Shown here: one piece after another, positions 1-11,834 of the stretch
Layout: each line of letters begins with the position of its first letter
Numbering within the stretch: the first letter of the stretch is position 1
NCBI GenBank assembly: GCA_037957365.1
Contig: JARHVA010000316.1
Span: forward strand, 2,108,001-2,172,000
Length of the DNA stretch: 64,000 bases
Origin: Torreya grandis
Lineage: Eukaryota; Streptophyta; Pinopsida; Cupressales; Taxaceae
Direction: 5' to 3'
The notes under the pieces: model-generated
Told to the model about the DNA's origin: nothing
What the model saw: only the letters and a program-made list of their open reading frames with translations
The model's database searches: none
Made by a program: the position numbers and the translations under genes

Positions 1-1598
1 CTAACAAAAATCTACAAAATTTGATGGTGCAAGGCTAATCAATTTTTTTTAAAGATTTTTTTACTGTAGTACAGTTCATTGAGAATAGGAACCTATATCT
101 CCTCTAATGTAGTTCAGATCATTAATAGCCTCTAAATTTATTAACAAAAAATATATATATAGATTGACGGTAGTATCTAGGATTTCTCAAAACTTATAAA
201 ATGCCATGGGATCCATCAAAATTTTCCCTCATAGAGTCATCTCTCCTCTCCCAAGTTAATGGTCGCTCTGTAATAGTAACTGCATTCAGTGGTCGATTGC
301 CTTTCAACATGACTTAAGAGAAGAATAAAATTTTATTGATGTAGAGATAAAAATGGAGTATGCAAGGGAATAACATGTTGAATGCATTTTATAATAAATT
401 TTAATAAAACATCTTTGCCCAGTACATGGTACCACTTTAAGGGCATAGGTGAGGTTGTGATTGTTTTGCGAGTCTAAAACAAGGCTAAGAATTTTGCTCA
501 TGATAAATGAGGTCAAGATACTTGTATTGGTAAGTTTGTATGTTTTTGAAAAATTTAGATGTTGTGCTTCAGTTAGTCTCTTGACATTGTGTGTTACTTT
601 CCTTTTCTGCATTATATATTTATGTCTGAGCTATGTTTATCTTCTTCAACTAGTCTTATATTTATTTTTGACTATGTGTATTATTGGCAGTAGGACCTGA
701 TCTTAATCATTTTTTCCTATGAATACTGACTTCAAATCATGCATATAATGGTGAATGCAAGATTTTTAAAATTAAAAAGCTGAACATTAAAGATGGATGT
801 TCTCCATGGTGCAAATATTAATTCAATCAATCCCTGCTCCTACAAACCCTTATCATTTTTATTTTATTATAGGAAATGGTTTGTGGATGGTTAGCTATCA
901 AGAACACCTAGATTGATGACAATTTAAGATAACTAGAGGCATTGTATTTACATTATATTATAGGGAACGGACCACGGAATAGGCCATTACTTTTTTTGAA
1001 ACTAGCTCAGGTGTATTTTTGGATATGTATATGCTTAGGTGTCTTTGAAACTAGTTAAGATTTATTTCTAGATCCATAAAAGATTTTTTATAAGGTAGAG
1101 TGAAATAAATTAGGAGGGGCTTTGAGATAAATAGTTTACGCTTCCCTTCACTTTCACCCATTGCCACCCCCTCTCTTTGTTGTCCACTTCCTCCTTAATC
1201 TACGTCCCCCAACTCTTCTCTCTTCTATAGTGATTACCACTACCTTCCAAACACCATATCAATGCCTCTAATTTTGTTTTTTTTCACTCTTCATTCCATT
1301 TTACCACCTTGCCTGTTATTTTCCTAATGCAAGTAAGAGTTCATTATGTTTCATTGACTGAGTTTAATTTTGGTGAATGCATGAATGTAGGGAGGATTTG
1401 GTATTTTCCCTTGTTTAAATAAAATATTGTTATATGATCTACTACACCTTGTATAAGTCTGTAAAATTCTAAATTGTTTATTAAGTTAATCCTCTTACCT
1501 TGCTCTTCTTTATGAGTTGTTTATAAGGATTTTAGAAAAGTTCAAATCGGTTTAAAAACAAATGGTTCCTCTAATTCTTATAAAATAAGTATCCACAA
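1..1598. other. AT-rich intergenic sequence
   Basis: No reading frame here looks like a real protein; the open frames at about 304-700 are short, hydrophobic and low in complexity, as expected by chance in AT-rich DNA. A pyrimidine-rich patch lies at about 1141-1320. I see no repeat unit, element terminus or RNA gene. Confidence 0.6.
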
Positions 1599-1853
1599 TT
1601 GGAAACTTTGTTTTATGAAATTCAATACATTTTATATTTGGATTCCCTAACTCATATCCCAAATGTTTATTCCTTAGTTTTACAGGCATTTATTGTGGGT
1701 AAGGATTTTGGAGCACTCATTGCATATTATCTATACCTCTTGTACCATTATCAAGTGAGAGCCATTGTAACATTGGGTATACCTTATTTTATACCAAACG
1801 CACATTGGGTTCCTTTGGACTTGTTTCCTCAAAACTTTTATATCAAACACTAG
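1599..1853 (+). pseudogene. alpha/beta-hydrolase (soluble epoxide hydrolase-like) gene fragment
   Basis: The translated fragment resembles the nucleophile-elbow region of plant soluble epoxide hydrolases, which open epoxides of fatty acids and related substrates. Visible pieces in order are an LDSL..IPN segment (1635-1668), then FIVGKDFGALIAY (about 1690-1728), where GKDFGA would hold the nucleophile Asp, then VTLGIPY and LFPQNFYIKH before a TAG stop at 1851. The family normally runs on here with a Trp-containing sequence. A splice-acceptor-like TTAGTTTTACAG ends at 1686, directly before the GKDFGA block, which fits an exon start. The cap domain, the catalytic Asp/His of the C-terminal half and the N-terminal HGxP region are not found nearby, so this is a single-exon remnant or a decayed gene. 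The family call comes from recalled motif similarity, not a search. Confidence 0.6.
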
Positions 1854-3589
1854 TAGGTCTGTGTCTCTTTCCACCCTATTGCAATGTAATGTTATCCCTT
1901 ATGTTGCCTTGTTTCTTGATGGATCTTTTTTCCATCTTCTCATGTAGGAGTTGTGAAGGGGTTTGGCATACTTTAGGTGTTTTGATGCAAAAATGGTGAC
2001 AAGGAATTTATATACAATTTTTTTAGGCACTGAGTTACTAGTGGAAAAAAGGGTAAAGAGACAATGGCTCTGTATGATCTTGTAACTCCATTTTCAACGT
2101 GGTTTATTGAGAATGACCTTAAGATGTAGTGAAGCCTGTATAAAAAATTAGGATTTGCTTTTCCCTTTTATAGATAAAAAAATAATTTCCCCGCACTGTA
2201 GGAAACACCTAGTAAAATATTCTAACACAAAGATATATGGTCTTCATTTATGATCTTGATATTACATGAACTAGGGCAAATTTTGGCAGCTCACATATTA
2301 TAGTATTAAATCTCTCGCCCTTCTAATCATGGATACAAAACATATTTTCCTTAAATTTCTAGGGATTGATCATTACATTGATAGCAAAATGCTCAGGTCT
2401 ATAGAGATCAAATTATTTCTAGATAAGGTTAGACAATGAAGTTGATCAGTATCCAAACAAATTAATCCCAATAGCTTCACTGGTATTTCTATGCAAAAAT
2501 TTCATGCTTGCCTTACTCTTACTCCTTAAAAGTATCCTATGACTTTGGTAGACTAGAGGTAGGGTTTCCATAATCCAAACATCTACTTCTAGCTCTTAAA
2601 TTAAAGATTTACAACTTAACAGGTAAGATCCATAAAACTAATCCAATTGGCTTTTTTTATATAACTACTGTAAGTATGCAGATCTTGTAACGATAATTAT
2701 CTCCTTTAAAAAATATGATTTTATTATTGATTCTTACCATTAAAAAAGTAAGGACAAACTAATATGTAAGCCATAAATAAAAATCAAACTTGACCGAATC
2801 AATCTAACCATTGTCACTGAAAATACATAATTATTACCATACTACCTCCAAACAAAAGATGTGTGAATCTTTATTCTTAAATATATCAAACTTTAGTATG
2901 AGTTGAATTTTTCTTGGGTTAATTTCATGTATGATGTCACCAAATTCACATAGATTCTAACCACCATATTTGTAGAGACCAGAGTATAAGTAGACTATAC
3001 AAAATGAACCAAAATAAGAACAACACTTCAAATTTAAAATCCAAGTATACTATGAGATCTAATAGAGAGATAATTGCCTCTCTAGGGAGTCACAGTTATC
3101 ATTATCCTTTATGATCCAATATGAATATTATAAATGTTTGTCTCTTTTCATTATATCGATAAGTCAACACACAAGACACTTTCTTAAAAGAAGCCTCATG
3201 GCTGGATTTTGCATCTAGCACATCACCTCATTCTCCTAACTAGTTCTAGAGTAATAAGGTCATAAATAAGACTACAATTGTTCCCAACAATATCACTCTC
3301 TGATACCGTGGTATAAATTTGACATTTATTACCCAATGCTTTGGCCATGTATCCTAGTCGAAGAGTAGTAATATTTTTTTTGTCTCAATTCTACCATCTG
3401 AAACTCTCTAGAATTCTCTTTCCAAGCATGATATATGACTAGTTTCTTTCTTTTATATTTTCATGAGGTCCATTCATGGACTCTTTGCTCTAATCAACAA
3501 TGTCCATCTTGGTTCCTATAACAAATAAAAATGTGAAAAGAAGAAAATTATTCTATAATCAACAGTAATCATTAAAAAACAAAAAAATA
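1854..3589. other. intergenic, nothing recognised
   Basis: I looked here for the next exon of the hydrolase fragment and did not find it; the open frame at 1805-1999 has no family-like motif. The rest is AT-rich sequence with stops in all frames and no clear repeat boundary. Confidence 0.5.
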
Positions 3590-3740
3590 GGGGTTGTGGT
3601 GTAGTTATGAGGTGCTTGTAAAAGCTAGACCTTTGTTCAGATATCCATCAGGGAAACAAGTGGGGCTCATATTGGGTGACTAGCATTAAATTGGTTATAT
3701 TCAAACTTGACCCAATTTTATAAATTTTTAGAATGTATCC
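3590..3740 (+). mobile_element. possible tRNA-derived SINE
   Basis: The stretch starting GGGGTTGTGGTGTAGTTATGAG contains an A-box-like block (about 3597-3611) followed about 36 bases later by a B-box-like block, TTGTTCAGATATCC (3633-3646). That spacing and order match an internal RNA polymerase III promoter in a tRNA-related SINE head. The sequence does not fold into an evident tRNA cloverleaf. I cannot define the 3' tail or a target duplication, so the right end is approximate. Confidence 0.35.
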
Positions 3741-4576
3741 CATAAGCTTATGTTAATTTTATAAAGCTTAATAGAAAACAATTGCCTATCCAACCATTTA
3801 TAAGCCAATACAACTGTGTCTCCATCCAACAACATATGAACCAACATACAATTGTCTCTCTATGTCACTGCAAAATTATATCCTTCCAAAAAGATTCAAA
3901 AACCTAACAAAAGAATAACATCGAGGAGTATCAAAGGAGATTTATACATCAATGTGATGTAAATAAATAACTGAGAAAAAAATTAAGTGAAATTAATATT
4001 GTAATTAAGCTAGCAAAATACAACTAGTCATGTGGTTTTCAATGTCTCACAGTTAAAAACTAGCCAATTTTAAGGGTAGGTGGCCTGTGAGATTGAGTGG
4101 TAGGCACAATGGTGACTGCATTTCCACCAAGACCACCTCCAAACATTCCTAGGTGAGTTGACATTGAATTTGCACATCACCCACTATGGTAATGGCCCTC
4201 CCTACCATTGCCAAGGACACTCATTGGTGTTGAACATCACTATAAATTATTTGTGCTTTCAAATGGCTTAGTTTGTTTTTATATTTTATCTCGGTATTCT
4301 CTAATTTATTTTTGTGTCAAGAAAAATGTCTAAGAAAGATTAAAATCATGTAATAATGTCATGAATATTGTAGTGGAATAGCCAACTATGGATCAAGGGG
4401 TGATAGATTGATATCTATTGTGTTATGTGGAGATAATAAATATTGACATCATTTTTATTTTCTTGTCCAAAATTTAAAGGGGATTTTTTTCCCTATCGGA
4501 ACATTAATTGTTGTTATTTATTAATCTATGATAGAGTGATAATAAATTATTTATTATTTTTAGAAAACTATAGTTG

Positions 4577-4920
4577 GTGGGATTTAATCATGAGATTGTA
4601 TTTTGCTACTGCTATTCAGTTTTGTTATTTATATCTTGATAAATTTTCACAATAACCTATTTTTTTGTTTCAAGATGACTACTAAACTTAAAATTTGTGG
4701 GTTAGCTCGATTACGATTTTCAGAGTTTAAGCTTGAGTTAAGCATGCATCTAACCTCATTTCACCACAATGCAAGTTCTTGTGATGTTATATGCATTACT
4801 TTATGGTGAGATTTAATAGTGAGATTACATTTTTCAATCAGTGTTTAGTTTTGTTATTTATACATGGAGAAACTTTCACGATTAGGTATTTTTTGTTTCA
4901 ACATGACTACTAAATTCAAT
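4577..4920 (+). repeat. diverged tandem duplication, about 228-bp unit
   Basis: Two related blocks begin at about 4577 and 4805. Both run 'GGGATTTAAT / GTGAGATTTAAT', then TGAGATT, then AGTTTTGTTATTTATA, then CACRAT, then TTTTTTGTTTCAASATGACTACTAAA. Shared order over about 110 bases with many substitutions indicates an old duplication. The short open frames at 4443-4809 fall inside it and look non-coding. Confidence 0.55.
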
Positions 4921-4977
4921 ATTAATAGTAAATTTGATTTTTTAGCTTACCATATTAATCTAAATGAACATACATAG

Positions 4978-5119
4978 TTTTATAAGTGTTTAGCTTGAAA
5001 TGATATTGTATTAACTTTATCGATGTACTTCACATACTGTCATGTTTTCCCTTTGTTTTATAAGTATTTAGCTTGAAATGATATTGTATTAACTTTATCG
5101 ATGTACTTCACATACTGTC
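4978..5119 (+). repeat. 78-bp tandem duplication (2 copies)
   Basis: The block from TATAAGTGTTTAGCTTG at 4981 recurs at 5059 with a period of 78 bases. About 61 of the bases to the end of ACATACTGTCA are identical apart from one G/A difference, so this is a young duplication. Copy 2 ends at about 5119. Confidence 0.85.
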
Positions 5120-7158
5120 AGTTTTTACCTTCACCAATTCTGTACTTTGTTGTTTCCACTTTAACAACTCTTATATTTTTATAATAATATTTTATTTCAT
5201 TATTTAACTAAATTATAATAGGCGTAATGTATGGATCACAATATGATCGTTCACTGGAAAATTTGAAGCACAATCATCAATCAAGAGGTGGTTTGATGAA
5301 TGTTAATGCTTGATTGCTAACACAATCATCATGCACTACGCTGCACTATGTTATGATGATAAAATAATATAAAATGTTGTGGGACATAAAAGCTAGCTAC
5401 TAGCCAAGGACCATGCTAGGGGACATTGCAACTATCAAATTATTAACACTAATGAACTCTAAATATTCCTCTTAATAGTAGGTATTAAAACTGCTTCACA
5501 GTACTTGTTATGTTCCATATGGAATAAATATAATAGTCCTAATGTAAAGGACATTAGGAATATTTAATGATCTTTAAAAATGTAAATAAGGAGTGGATGT
5601 TTGATATTTTAAAAGGCAAGTAGAAAACTAATACAACAAAACGACTGAATTCCCAAAATTGATGTTAGATATTGATTTCTTCCAAGCCGTGATGAATTTT
5701 TTTTGCCACTTTATTGTTTGATTAGAAGAATATCTTAATAGTTATACTGAAATATAAATTATTTTTTATTCGTGTATATATATAATCAACTTTTTTTAAT
5801 TTTGTGTGAATGGTTGATGGACGTTTTTATAAAGTTCAATTTTAATTATTGTTAAATTTTAAAAAATTTAAAATTACCAAAATTTGAAATTTAAATTATT
5901 ATTAAAATTTTAAAAGTTAATTATTATTAAATTTGTAAAGATATTGCAATGGCAATATATATTGAACTCCTCCTAGGTATGACATGATATCAATATTTTA
6001 ATACTCTTATATTTATTACAAGGATTTCCTTTGTATAGTTTTTGTTGTAAATTTATAAAAGAAAACAAACAGGTCTCCAATTCTTGAATAGTTATGAGTC
6101 AAAATAATGTAAAAACATTTTAGGTTGAAATTGTTTTTTTAAGGTCATTCATAACATATAAAATGATGAAATGAATGTTATAGGGATTTATTATCTATAA
6201 CCATTTTTTGTCTAATTGCTTGGTAATGGGCAAAAATTGAAGTGTGTACAACAATGACATGTCTCTTTAAAAAATATCTTAATATTTTCGAAATAATCCT
6301 AGTTGGTTATAATACTTATTTTTCATTTTTGTAAGAAAAGGGAAAAACAATACAGAAAATAAACACAAATGTTTCAAAAAACTAAGTATTATTTCAATCC
6401 AACGATGTTTCTTTACATACCATGGTGTGGAAAATGTGGATGGTGTTCACAACAAATATTGTCACTATGGAGCAATTTATCATAGCAGTTCAATAGTGTT
6501 TTGTTTGATAAAAATGTTTGCTCTATGATCAATACTTAAATTGAATTTCAAAACTATACTAAACTCCCACAAGAACTTGGCACATAACACCCTTGTTAAT
6601 ATGATAATATGTTTTTTAACATGAACTTTGAACTTTAAACTATCTATAACTAATATTTTAATAATTTTTTTACCATTGGTTAAGACCCTCTCCTTAAATA
6701 TTTATATTTAAAAAGTGAATATATAAAATAACCTTATTATGAAAAAAGTGAATAAATAAAATAACCTTATTATTATTGTTGGTTACATTTTTAACTTAGT
6801 TGAAGCTATACCTTAAATTAGTCCTAAAACCTAAGTAGGAAAGAAGATGGATGACTAAACTATATGTGTTGGTTAATATTGACTATATATATCTCAAGCA
6901 CAAAAATGATTGGCTAAGCATGAGTCCATTCACATTGGCCCCTTTCATGCCATACAATGTCAAACAAATTTCCACTTTAGATATGGAGATAAACCAATTA
7001 CAAGGGTAAAAAAAAGAGAGGGAAAATCATATAAAATTACACATGGCATACAAGTACATGAAGTGGGTCAAGATGCTTCTTTCATTCTGCACACTTCACC
7101 CCTTCCATGCACTTTTCGTATTCAACATATTATCGTAAGGATACTCTCTATCCATTTA
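5120..7158. other. AT-rich intergenic sequence
   Basis: Very AT-rich DNA with runs of AATT/TTAAA at 5800-5960 and a 33-bp-period duplication of GTGAATAWATAAAATAACCTTATTAT at 6714-6773. The open frame starting at 6910 is in frame with the NLR fragment that begins near 7159, but residues before that point do not resemble a P-loop or TIR domain. I therefore treat 6910-7158 as unassigned. Confidence 0.5.
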
Positions 7159-7257
7159 AGATTTGTTTCTATGCTTATTGTTTTGGATGGCATAGATCAT
7201 CTTGACCAGTTGGATGCTCTACTGCCACTAAAAGGCAACCTTGGGCGTGGTAGTTGG
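7159..7257 (+). pseudogene. NLR fragment: NB-ARC kinase-2 to RNBS-B, 5' of the insertion
   Basis: The frame reads RFVSMLIVLDGIDHLDQLDA, then LLPLKGNLGRGS up to the insertion point. LIVLDGID is the kinase-2 (Walker B) motif, normally LIVLDDVD; the second acidic residue (7189-7191, GGC) is Gly instead of Asp, which would impair ATP hydrolysis. GRGS begins the RNBS-B motif, and the next expected residues (IIVTTR) lie 5 kb away at 12285 onward. I cannot follow homology reliably upstream of 7159. Confidence 0.85.
7253..7257 (+). repeat. target-site duplication of copia A, left copy
   Basis: GTTGG directly precedes the left LTR. The right copy after the other LTR is GTTTG (12284-12288). Four of five bases match, so one copy has probably mutated since insertion. 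The shared bases are also part of the interrupted NLR codons. Confidence 0.75.
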
Positions 7258-7714
7258 TGTAGAATTTTAAATATATAAAAATAAACCACATCGAGAAAGA
7301 AGCCAGAGACTCATAGCCAAATATATGCAATATTCATAGCACAGAAGAAATGTAGAAGAAATAAGAATTACCAAAATAAAAATACTTCTTCAAATTATTT
7401 GAATCATTCTCCTCCTTGAAAATAAAAATCAATTACAATGTATTAATAGAATTGCATGTGAACATGTTTTTTTAATTAATAAATAAAATATTCTAAATTT
7501 ATCTAAATAACAATTTGCATGTAACATCAAATAAAGCTAACTCTAGCCTTTCCAATGCTTTATTTTTTCTAAAAATATATTAATTAAAACTTAAACAAGA
7601 AAACTATAATTAAAATTGACTATCTAAATTCTACATAGAGGTGGGGAAACAATTCTAACTCCTTGCATGATATACGCCTCTCTAGATAAGAACAATCAGA
7701 ATTAGTTATCAACA
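7258..7714 (-). repeat. copia A 3' LTR
   Basis: On the + strand it runs from TGTAGAATTTTAAATATATA to AGTTATCAACA, so on the element strand it starts TGTTGATAACT and ends AATTCTACA. It is 457 bp long and aligns along its full length with 11835-12283 with numerous substitutions and small indels. The polypurine tract abuts it at 7715. Confidence 0.92.
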
Positions 7715-7730
7715 TACTCCCCCTTGATGC
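7715..7730 (-). other. copia A polypurine tract
   Basis: On the minus strand, AAGGGGGAGTA lies immediately upstream of the 3' LTR start TGTTGATAAC. This is the expected site of plus-strand DNA priming and is identical in its core to the tract of copia B at 37861-37871. Confidence 0.85.
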
Positions 7731-9350
7731 TAAGAGGACTCATAATCTGATCTTTGAGTATCAAAAATTGATTCTTTGCAACTGCCTTAGTGAAGATATC
7801 TATCAACTGTTCTTTAGTGTTGATGTATTTCAATTCTACTACCTTCTTCTGCACTAAATCTCGAATAAAATGATGCTTTAAATCAAAATATTTTTTTCTG
7901 TTGTGATAGACTAGATTCTTAGCCAATTTGATGGCACTAATATTATCACAAAAAATCACTGTGCACTAAATTTATATCTCTCCAATTTTTTCAAAATGTT
8001 CTCTAAGTCATAATGCTTGTGTACCTACTAAAGTGACTGCAACATACTCTGCTTCTATAGAAGAAAGGGAAACTATAATTTATTTCTTTGATCTCCAAGT
8101 AATCAAACTAAACCAAAAGAAAAATAATTATTATATTTAGACTTCTGGTCATCCAAACTACCTCCCCAATTAGAATCACTAAAACCAATATGATTAAATC
8201 TTTTAAAAGTGTAATAATGAATACCAAAATCTAGAGTGCCTCTCACATACCTCAAAATTCTCTTAGCTACCTTCATATGTATTTTAGATGATTCTATCAT
8301 GTACCTTGAAATAAGTGAAACTGAATAATAAATATTAGGTCTTATGTGAGTTAGAAACATCAAGCTTCTAACAATGCTCCTATAAGCTATTTCATCAACT
8401 ATTTTAGCAACATCATCTCTACAAAACACAACTCCATGAGCAACTATAGTGGAGACTGGTTTACAATCAACCATATCAAATTTCTTCAACATATCTTTGA
8501 CATAATTTATTTGACAAATAAAAATTTCATTCTCACTTTGACAGACCTCCATTCATAAAAAATATTTCATGAGACCAAAACCTTTCATCTCAAATTCATT
8601 CATCATAACAACTTTGAATTCATCCTTCATCTTAGAACTGCCACCCATATACAACAAGTCATCAACATACAAACTTATAATAAGAATATCATTACCTTCT
8701 TGTTTGTAGTAAAGGCTAGGTTCAATCTTACTTATTTGAAAGCCATTCTCCTAAAAATATCCATCAATCCTAGCATACCATGCTCTTGATGATTGATTGA
8801 GGTCATACAAAGCCTTCTTCAACTTGTTGACATGATTTTATTTTCCTTGCACTTCAAAACCTTGTGGCTAATCCACATATACTTCTTCTAAGTACCCATT
8901 CAAGAAGGCACTTTTCACATCCATATGATGGATTCTCCAATTCTTTTGAGCTGCTAATGAAATCAGCATTCTAATGGTCTCTTGTCTTGCTACTGGGGTA
9001 AATGTCTCTTCATAATCAATGTCATACTTCTATGTGAAGCCTTTCACAACTAATCTTGCCCTATGCCTTTCAACACTTCCATCACTATTATACTTAGTCT
9101 TGTAGACCCATTTGGTTCCAATCTTCTTCTTGTCATGTGGAATCTTTGTAAGCTCCCAAGTGGCATTCCTGTGAATAGAATCCATCTCTTCTTGCATTAC
9201 TTGTATCCAAACCTCATTAGTATGTGCCTCTTCAAAACATGATGGTTCAAAATCAGCCTTGGTAAGTAAAGAAAAATTCATTGTCTCAACTCTTGGATTT
9301 TCTTCATGTGCTTGATTTGTACTCCTTTGATAGATGTCACTCAATCTTCT
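7731..9350 (-). pseudogene. copia A reverse transcriptase / RNase H remnant
   Basis: Reading leftward, the RT starts with [20 protein letters not shown] and [11 protein letters not shown] (9030-9344), then, after a stop, the fingers and palm with YVDDLLYMG (around 8660), then CKPVSTIVAHG and the connection region, then RNase H with HIGFSDSNWGGSLDDQKS (8103-8552) and the final domain with FCDNISAIKLAKN and HHFIRDLVQKKVVELKY (7702-7959). The frame is broken between each of these pieces by stops and small indels. In copia B the matching RNase H wording is FSDSDWGGSLDD, so a D has become N here. The product cannot be functional. Confidence 0.9.
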
Positions 9351-10584
9351 TACCTTCCTTGTAGAACTCAGAATTGAATCTAGACTTACACTTAGAATTG
9401 AACAACTAGATGAGGGGCTACTTGGTGGGTTTGTAGCACTTGAAATAGAATATTAGTGGGTTGTTCATGATCAATATCATCAATAATAAAATCATTTAAA
9501 ACATATTTTGACTTCTCCATATGGCCTTTTTGATGACCATAAACTCCTCCTTCATCAAAAATCATATCTCTTGACACAATAAGCCTATTAGTACGAGGAT
9601 TATATAACTTATAAGCCTTACTTTCCTCATTATAGCCAATAAAAATACATGAATCATTTTTTGGATCTAACTTTTGTCTCTTTTGATTAAGAACATGAAC
9701 ATAGGCTAAACAACCAAAAACATTGAAATGATTAACATTTAGCTTTTTCTCATACCAGGCTTCATACGAAGTCATCGTGTCAAGTGCACTAGTGGGACTC
9801 TGATTGAGAATATATACTATTGTAGCAACTGTATCTCCCTAAAAAGAATTGCTTAATCCCTTTATTTGTAGCATACTTCATGCCATCTCCACCACTATAT
9901 GATTTTTCCTTTCAGCTACACCATTTTATTGAGGTGTGTAGGCAGTGGTGAGTTGTCTTTTGATACCATGCATATCATAATAACCTTGAAAGGATTTTGA
10001 ACAAAATTCTCCTCCACAATCAATCCTCAATTATTTGATACTACACCTTTTTTCATTTTCCACAAGAGCTCTAAACCTCTTGAATGTCTCAAGAGCTTCA
10101 CCTTTGGTCTTTAAAAAATAAACCCAACACTGTCATGAGTAATCATCAATAAAAATAATGAAAAATGATGACTTAACAAAACTCTTCGTTTGCATAGGAC
10201 CACAAATGTTTGAATGAACTAACCGGAGTAGATAATGGGCCCTCCATGCATTGCCTTTTAGAAATTTCTCTCTTGCATGTTTTCCTTTAGCACATGCTTC
10301 ACAAACTTCCTTGTGCTCTTCAAACTTAGGCAATCCAGAAACTAATGATTTTTATGTTAGAATCTTCAAACTATGAAAATTTAAATGCCCATCCCTGAGA
10401 TGCCACAACCAACTTGTATCCTCATATGCCATATTAGCAAGGTTGTTGTTATGTTCACCAAACTTCAATGGAAAAATCCTATTATTTGTCATAGGCACAA
10501 CTATAACCACCCTATTGCCTTGATTCTTATCATAAATTATATATTACTGATTTTCAAACACCACCTTATAATTTTTCTCACACA
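9351..10584 (-). pseudogene. copia A integrase remnant
   Basis: Integrase copies retroelement DNA into the host genome. Visible are [14 protein letters not shown] (end of the HHCC zinc domain) and HSNICGP in a piece at 10133-10333, then RIDCGGEF near 10010, NGVAERKN near 9920, and the C-terminal [23 protein letters not shown] with CIFIGYNEESKAYKLYNP (9392-9775). In copia integrases the first catalytic Asp sits in HSDICGP; here it is Asn (codon at 10208-10210). The second Asp (RIDCGGEF) and the Glu (AERKN) are kept. Stops interrupt the frame, for example at the Gln before NGVAERKN. Confidence 0.88.
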
Positions 10585-11770
10585 ATTACCCAACACTCAA
10601 TAGATTATGCTTTAATTTTGGAGTGTAATAAATGTCTTTAACACTCTTCATACATTCTTTTGTATGAACTTCCATAGCTCCTTTTGCAACAACCTCCAAT
10701 GATTTGTCATTACCAAGTTGGATCTTTGATTTAAAACTTTCATCCATTGTTGAAAAAAACTTCTCATTTCCTAACATATGGTTAGAACATCTAGAATCTA
10801 AATACCAAACAGCTTTACTATTATTTTCAGTTTTGGCATAGGATAAAAATAAATAATCTGGAGGATTTTCATCACCTTCTTAAGCATAATAAACACTTTT
10901 ACCATTCTTACATTCTTTTAATCTATACGCTTTTTCAAAGTGGCCATCCCTGCTACAATGATAACACTGGACATTTCTTTTATCAAATCAGCCTCTACCT
11001 CTTCCTCTGAAACCACCTCTTCCTCTTGAACCACCTCTACCTCTATTTCCTTTTGAGTAATTTTGATTTTGATCTCTACCTTGGCCTTGATTGTTTTTTA
11101 TGCTACTATTGGCATCTTCATTCTTTGTGATATGTAATTTGGTGAAAAAAGCTTTCTCATCACTGTCTCCAAATGAATCTCTCAATCTTTCTTCATGAAA
11201 CATCAAAGATCCAACTACATGATCAAATTGAAGGGAAGACAAATTATTGTTTTCTTCAATGATTATGGCAACATGGTTCCACCTTGGTGTGAGAGTCCTC
11301 AACACGTTTTTTATCACAACCTCATTGTTCACAATTTCACCAACTGTAGCCATCTTATTGACCACATCTTTTACTCAGACATAATAGGTACTCACACTTT
11401 CAGTTTCTTACATCTTGATATTCTCTCTCCAGTGTCTATAACTTAACAACTTTGACTCGATCACTACCTTGGTAAGCTTCTTTTAGAGTCTTCCAAGCAT
11501 CCTCGGTTGTCATTGGTCTTTCAATAATAGGCTCTTATCTAGAGCTATTTGAATATGAAACAAAGCTTGAGCATTCTTCTTCTTAGCCTCTTTCTTAGTT
11601 GTTTTATCAGTTAAGGGCATTCCAATCAACTGGGCTCTGCATAACCTGGTTTAACAATCTTCCACAAATCTTTTCCTATCAAAAAAGTCATCATTTTGAT
11701 GCACCAATAATCATACTCATTTCCATCAAATTATGGAATGGGTAAGGAGTTAGAATTTGACTTGATAAAC
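10585..11770 (-). pseudogene. copia A gag and protease remnant
   Basis: Gag forms the particle that packages element RNA. The position matching the copia B start ATG (11761-11763) reads AAG, and the codon matching Glu in PIPEFDGNEYDYW is a stop, so translation start is lost. Recognisable gag follows, including TLTPRWNHVAIII, the HEERLRDSFG segment and an RGRGGSRGRGG RNA-binding stretch (10988-11365). The zinc knuckle (about 10926-10973) has lost its last Cys. The protease motif DSG reads DSR near 10790, followed by CSNHMLGNEKFFS and DIYYTPKLKHNLLSVG (10586-10777). All of this corresponds closely to copia B. Confidence 0.88.
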
Positions 11771-11822
11771 CTTTGAAAAGATTCCAACCACTAAATATTT
11801 AATTCAAAAAGAAAATACCTAC

Positions 11823-11834
11823 TTTGATACCAAA
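11823..11834 (-). other. copia A primer-binding site
   Basis: On the minus strand the 5' LTR end TTCTACA is followed by TTTGGTATCAAAG, close to the initiator-methionine tRNA primer site TGGTATCAGAG used by many plant copia elements. One base differs from the copia B site at 33734-33744. Confidence 0.85.
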
